This document shows positions 48,434 to 51,237 of a DNA stretch of 51,237 nucleotides, piece after piece. The position numbers were made by a program, and so were the translations under genes. The first letter of the stretch is position 1, and the number at the start of each line of letters is the position of its first letter. The stretch is from Collinsella sp. Lineage in GTDB: Bacteria > Actinomycetota > Coriobacteriia > Coriobacteriales > Coriobacteriaceae. Below the pieces are notes generated by a model. The model searched no databases. It had not been told where the DNA came from and saw nothing but the letters and a program-made list of their open reading frames with translations. The DNA lies in contig DXZW01000008.1 in assembly GCA_019419455.1 (NCBI GenBank), forward strand, positions 1-51,237. Reading direction: 5' to 3'.

Positions 48434-50611
48434 ATGAACTTCCGCTCATCTCTTGCCTGCACCTCGAGCGATATCGCCCGCTGGGGACTGCGCTCTGTCC
48501 TCAAACGCCAGGGTGGCGTGCTTCCCGGCCGCATCGCCATGAAGATCGACCCCGAGCTGCTAAGCGACCTCGCGAGCCTGGTCGACCGCAGCGTGGTGAT
48601 CACCGGTACTAATGGCAAGACCACCACCTCCAACCTCATCGCTGACGCCGTTGCTGCCAGCGGCGCTACCGTGGTGTGCAACCGTGCCGGCAACAATATG
48701 GAGCCTGGTGTGGTGGGTGCTCTGCTCGAGGCCCGCGGCGGCCTTAAGCACACCAGCAGCGGCAAGCGCGTGGGCGTTTTTGAGTGCGACGAGCTCTACA
48801 CGGTGCGCGTCCTGCCCAAGCTCAAACCGACGTACTTTGTGCTGCTCAACCTGTTCCGCGACCAGCTAGACCGCTACGGCGAGATCGACCATACCCAAGA
48901 CGTCATCGCCCATGCGTTGGAGCTCTCTCCGACGACAACGCTCGTCTACAACGCCGACGATCCGCTGTGCGCCTCGATCGCCGCGCGCGTCCCCAACACG
49001 AGCATCGCCTTTGGCATCGACGGCGCCACGGGCACCGAGTCCGATCGCATTAGCGACTCGCGTTTTTGCTCGCAGTGCAACGCGCCGCTGGAGTATGACT
49101 ACGTGCAATACGGCCAGCTCGGCGCCTACCATTGCCCCTCGTGCGGCTGGGCCCGCCCTGCGCTTGTCCGTCGCGTGACGGACGTTGAGCTTACCTGCGA
49201 CGGCTACGGCTTTGACCTGACCTTTGGACCCGACGCCAACGCGCCCGCCGTGCACATCGCCACGCGCTACAACGGCCTGTACATGGTCTATAACGTCGCC
49301 GCCGCCTTCTTTGCGGCGCACGAGCTGGGCGTGGACGCGGCGCACCTGCAGCCCACGCTTAATGCCTACGTGCCCGCCGGCGGACGCATGGGCCGCTGGG
49401 ATATTGCCGGCCGCACCGTCGAGGCCAACCTGGCCAAGAATCCCGTGGGCTTCGATCGCCAGATCCAGTCCATTAAAACGGCAGGTGGCAGGCTCTGCGC
49501 CTTCTTCCTAAACGATAACGATGCCGACGGCCACGATGTCTCGTGGATCTACGATGTCGACTTCGAGCGCATCGCCGACACGCCGGGTCTTGTCGCCTTT
49601 GCCGGAGGCACGCGTGCGCACGACATGCAGGTACGCCTCAAGTACGCCGGCATCGATGCCGCGATTATCTCGGACGTCGCGCAGGCGATCGGCGCCGTGG
49701 CAGATGAGGCCGCCGATGACACCTTCTACGCCGTCGCCAACTACACGGCCTTCCCGCCGTTAGTCAAGGAGCTCGACGGGCTTAAAGACGACGATGCAAG
49801 CTCGATTGTCTCCCACGCCGTAACGCGCGCCGATGGTAGCGCTGTCCCCACCGATATTGCGCCGGTCGAGCTTTCGCGCCCCCTGCGCATCGTCTACCTG
49901 TATCCCGATGCGCTCAACCTCTACGCCGACGGCGGCAACGTTATCGCGCTCGAACGCCGCTGCGCCTGGCGCGGCATTCCCGTGCGTGTGGACGAAGTCC
50001 ACATGGGCGAGACGCTCGACCTGACCGACGCCGACATCGTTATGATGGGCGGCGGCTCCGATCGCGACCAGCTGGCCGTGGCACACGAACTGCTCGCTCA
50101 AAAAGACAAGGTCGCGGCCTATGTTGAGGACGGCGGAACACTGCTTGCTATCTGTGGCGGCTATCAGCTGCTCGGCCGTTCGTACTATATGGGCGAAGAT
50201 CGCATCGAGGGCCTGGGCGTCATTGCCGCCGAAACCGTACGCGGCTCCGACCGCCTGATCGGCAACGTCGCCGTCAAGACCGACCTGTCACCCGAGCCCT
50301 TTGTGGGATTCGAGAACCACGGTGGCCGCACGCTTTTGGACGCCGATGCCACGCCGCTCGGAACGTCCGTCGTCACGGGCACCGGCAACAACGGCGACGA
50401 TGGCTTTGAGGGTCTCATCTACAAGGGTGTCATCGGCACGTACCTGCATGGCCCGGCGCTGCCCAAGAACCCCGAACTCGCCGACTGGCTCATCGCGCAC
50501 GCCCTCGAGCGCCGTGGCGACACACAGGCCGCCGCCCTGCTGCCGCTCAAACCCCTCGACGACACCTACGAGCACGCCGCCCACGACGCCTCCATGAAGC
50601 TCCTCTCCTAG
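48434..50611 (+). CDS. MurT-GatD fusion, lipid II isoglutaminyl synthase
   Basis: A 725-residue single-chain enzyme. Residues 1-450 are MurT: ATP-binding ITGTNGKTTTSN (56-67), a Cys4 zinc ribbon (FCSQC at about 211 and CPSC at about 232) and a Mur-ligase C-terminal domain. Residues about 484-725 are GatD: a class I glutamine amidotransferase with catalytic Cys in LAICGGYQLL (about 574) and His in TYLHGPALP (about 672). The pair amidates the alpha-carboxyl of D-Glu in lipid II using glutamine and ATP. In most Gram-positive bacteria murT and gatD are separate overlapping genes; here they are fused in frame. The start is ATG 48434. It is followed by an IS. Confidence 0.85.
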   Translation: MNFRSSLACTSSDIARWGLRSVLKRQGGVLPGRIAMKIDPELLSDLASLVDRSVVITGTNGKTTTSNLIADAVAASGATVVCNRAGNNMEPGVVGALLEARGGLKHTSSGKRVGVFECDELYTVRVLPKLKPTYFVLLNLFRDQLDRYGEIDHTQDVIAHALELSPTTTLVYNADDPLCASIAARVPNTSIAFGIDGATGTESDRISDSRFCSQCNAPLEYDYVQYGQLGAYHCPSCGWARPALVRRVTDVELTCDGYGFDLTFGPDANAPAVHIATRYNGLYMVYNVAAAFFAAHELGVDAAHLQPTLNAYVPAGGRMGRWDIAGRTVEANLAKNPVGFDRQIQSIKTAGGRLCAFFLNDNDADGHDVSWIYDVDFERIADTPGLVAFAGGTRAHDMQVRLKYAGIDAAIISDVAQAIGAVADEAADDTFYAVANYTAFPPLVKELDGLKDDDASSIVSHAVTRADGSAVPTDIAPVELSRPLRIVYLYPDALNLYADGGNVIALERRCAWRGIPVRVDEVHMGETLDLTDADIVMMGGGSDRDQLAVAHELLAQKDKVAAYVEDGGTLLAICGGYQLLGRSYYMGEDRIEGLGVIAAETVRGSDRLIGNVAVKTDLSPEPFVGFENHGGRTLLDADATPLGTSVVTGTGNNGDDGFEGLIYKGVIGTYLHGPALPKNPELADWLIAHALERRGDTQAAALLPLKPLDDTYEHAAHDASMKLLS

Positions 50612-50633
50612 CACCTCACCACCACAAAGGGGA

Positions 50634-51237
50634 CAGTGAACTGCCTCCCATTTCTTGGACATCGGGAAATGGGAGGTTTTCCATGAGTATAGACCTCAGG
50701 GTGAAGCACGACCTGGAGTCCAGGAGGCGGGCCGTCGAGCTCTTCGACGCCGGCGTCGGCTGCAAGCCGGCGGCCGAGGCCCTGTCCGTCCCCCGCGAGA
50801 CCGTGAGAGAATGGCAGTGGGTATACCGGGCGTTCGGAAGCGAGGCGCTGCTGTCCATGGGCGGGAAACAATCCAGGTACACATTCGAGCAGAGGGTCGC
50901 CGCGGCATCGGCCGTGGTCGACGGCGGGATGGCGAAGGCCGACGCCATGGCCGAGTTCGGGATCAGGTCGAAGTCCCCGCTGGAGCGCTGGTGCAGGCTC
51001 TACCGCGAGGGCGGCGCCGAGGCGCTGCGGCCCGGACCGAAGGGCAGGCCGAGGGGGTCGAGGTCGAAACCCCGGGCCCGCACCCGCGAGCAGGAGCTCG
51101 AGGAGCGCTGCCGCAGGCTCGAGGCCGAGGTCGCCTACCTAAAAAAATTGCGCGCCCTGGTCGAGCGGGACGGGCTCTGACCAGGGCGGCGGCCGAGGCG
51201 GTGGGGGCGCTGAGGGCGGAGGGGCACTCCCTGCGCC
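50634..51237 (+). mobile_element. IS3-family element, left part, cut by the window end
   Basis: The left inverted repeat is at 50637-50660 (TGAACTGCCTCCCATTTCTT then GGAC), the same family as the elements at 31526 and 24512. It lies just after the murT-gatD stop. It carries orfA and the beginning of orfB, and continues beyond 51237. Confidence 0.8.
50683..51180 (+). CDS. IS3-family transposase orfA
   Basis: A 165-residue helix-turn-helix protein (AEALSVPRETVREWQWVYRA; KADAMAEFGIRSKSPLERW) ending in a leucine-zipper-like region. It starts at ATG 50683 after GGGAGG. Near the end, a run of seven A (51141-51147) is followed by an open -1 frame (ALTRAAAEAVGALRAEGHSL) to the window end, which is the orfB start. 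This is the programmed -1 frameshift of IS3-family elements. Confidence 0.85.
   Translation: MSIDLRVKHDLESRRRAVELFDAGVGCKPAAEALSVPRETVREWQWVYRAFGSEALLSMGGKQSRYTFEQRVAAASAVVDGGMAKADAMAEFGIRSKSPLERWCRLYREGGAEALRPGPKGRPRGSRSKPRARTREQELEERCRRLEAEVAYLKKLRALVERDGL

Overview
The window looks like a chromosome segment from a high-GC gut actinobacterium of the class Coriobacteriia, most likely Collinsella (C. aerofaciens-like). This is inferred from codon usage, recurrent short palindromes ending in TTTGTCACAT, and the set of genes: a 48-residue CXXC peptide next to an NapH/NosR-like ferredoxin and a TlpA-like lipoprotein, a clostridial-type second type II topoisomerase, and several NAD-dependent polyol/alcohol dehydrogenases. 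No rRNA, tRNA or CRISPR array was found.

Positions 1-24,060 are mostly backbone. In order they hold a DUF3592-type membrane protein, an unknown membrane protein, a large ABC exporter (ATPase and permease fused), a redox module (CXXC peptide, membrane ferredoxin, thioredoxin-like lipoprotein) divergent from its two-component system, a GMP synthase lacking the glutaminase domain, a LuxR-type regulator, a lipoprotein, and a ParE/ParC-like topoisomerase pair with an SOS-box-like palindrome upstream. After these come an AAA ATPase preceded by three 19-bp repeats, a flavodoxin-like reductase with an HxlR regulator and a cupin, and a TetR regulator divergent from three tandem sirtuin-like genes of the macrodomain-linked (SirTM) type.

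Positions 24,060-35,600 are accessory DNA. They contain an IS3-family remnant, an unrecognised two-gene cassette, a frameshifted BspA-like surface protein, a methyltransferase, an AbiE-type toxin-antitoxin pair with a clear operator, a deleted tyrosine recombinase, a 1,449-bp IS3-family element with 24-bp inverted repeats and a 3-bp duplication, an Abi_2 (HEPN) protein and a TfoX-like gene whose start codon seems lost. The 3' end of guaA is imperfectly repeated at 32,977-33,021 and 35,573-35,605, as expected for elements that integrate at guaA.

Positions 35,594-50,611 return to backbone: full-length guaA, asparaginase, a small HTH regulator facing an unknown gene across a perfect 26-bp palindrome, a DUF1648-like membrane protein, the GTPase YchF, a polyferredoxin, two glycerol-dehydrogenase paralogues, an iron alcohol dehydrogenase, two overlapping helical-repeat genes, and a single-gene fusion of MurT and GatD (lipid II amidation). 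The window ends inside another IS3-family element.

The strongest candidates for something not previously described are the triple SirTM-like operon with its TetR operator, the 24.9-27.1 kb two-gene cassette, and the guaA-linked defence-rich island. Start sites were chosen from ribosome-binding sites. Database searches were not possible, so family names rest on recognised motifs.
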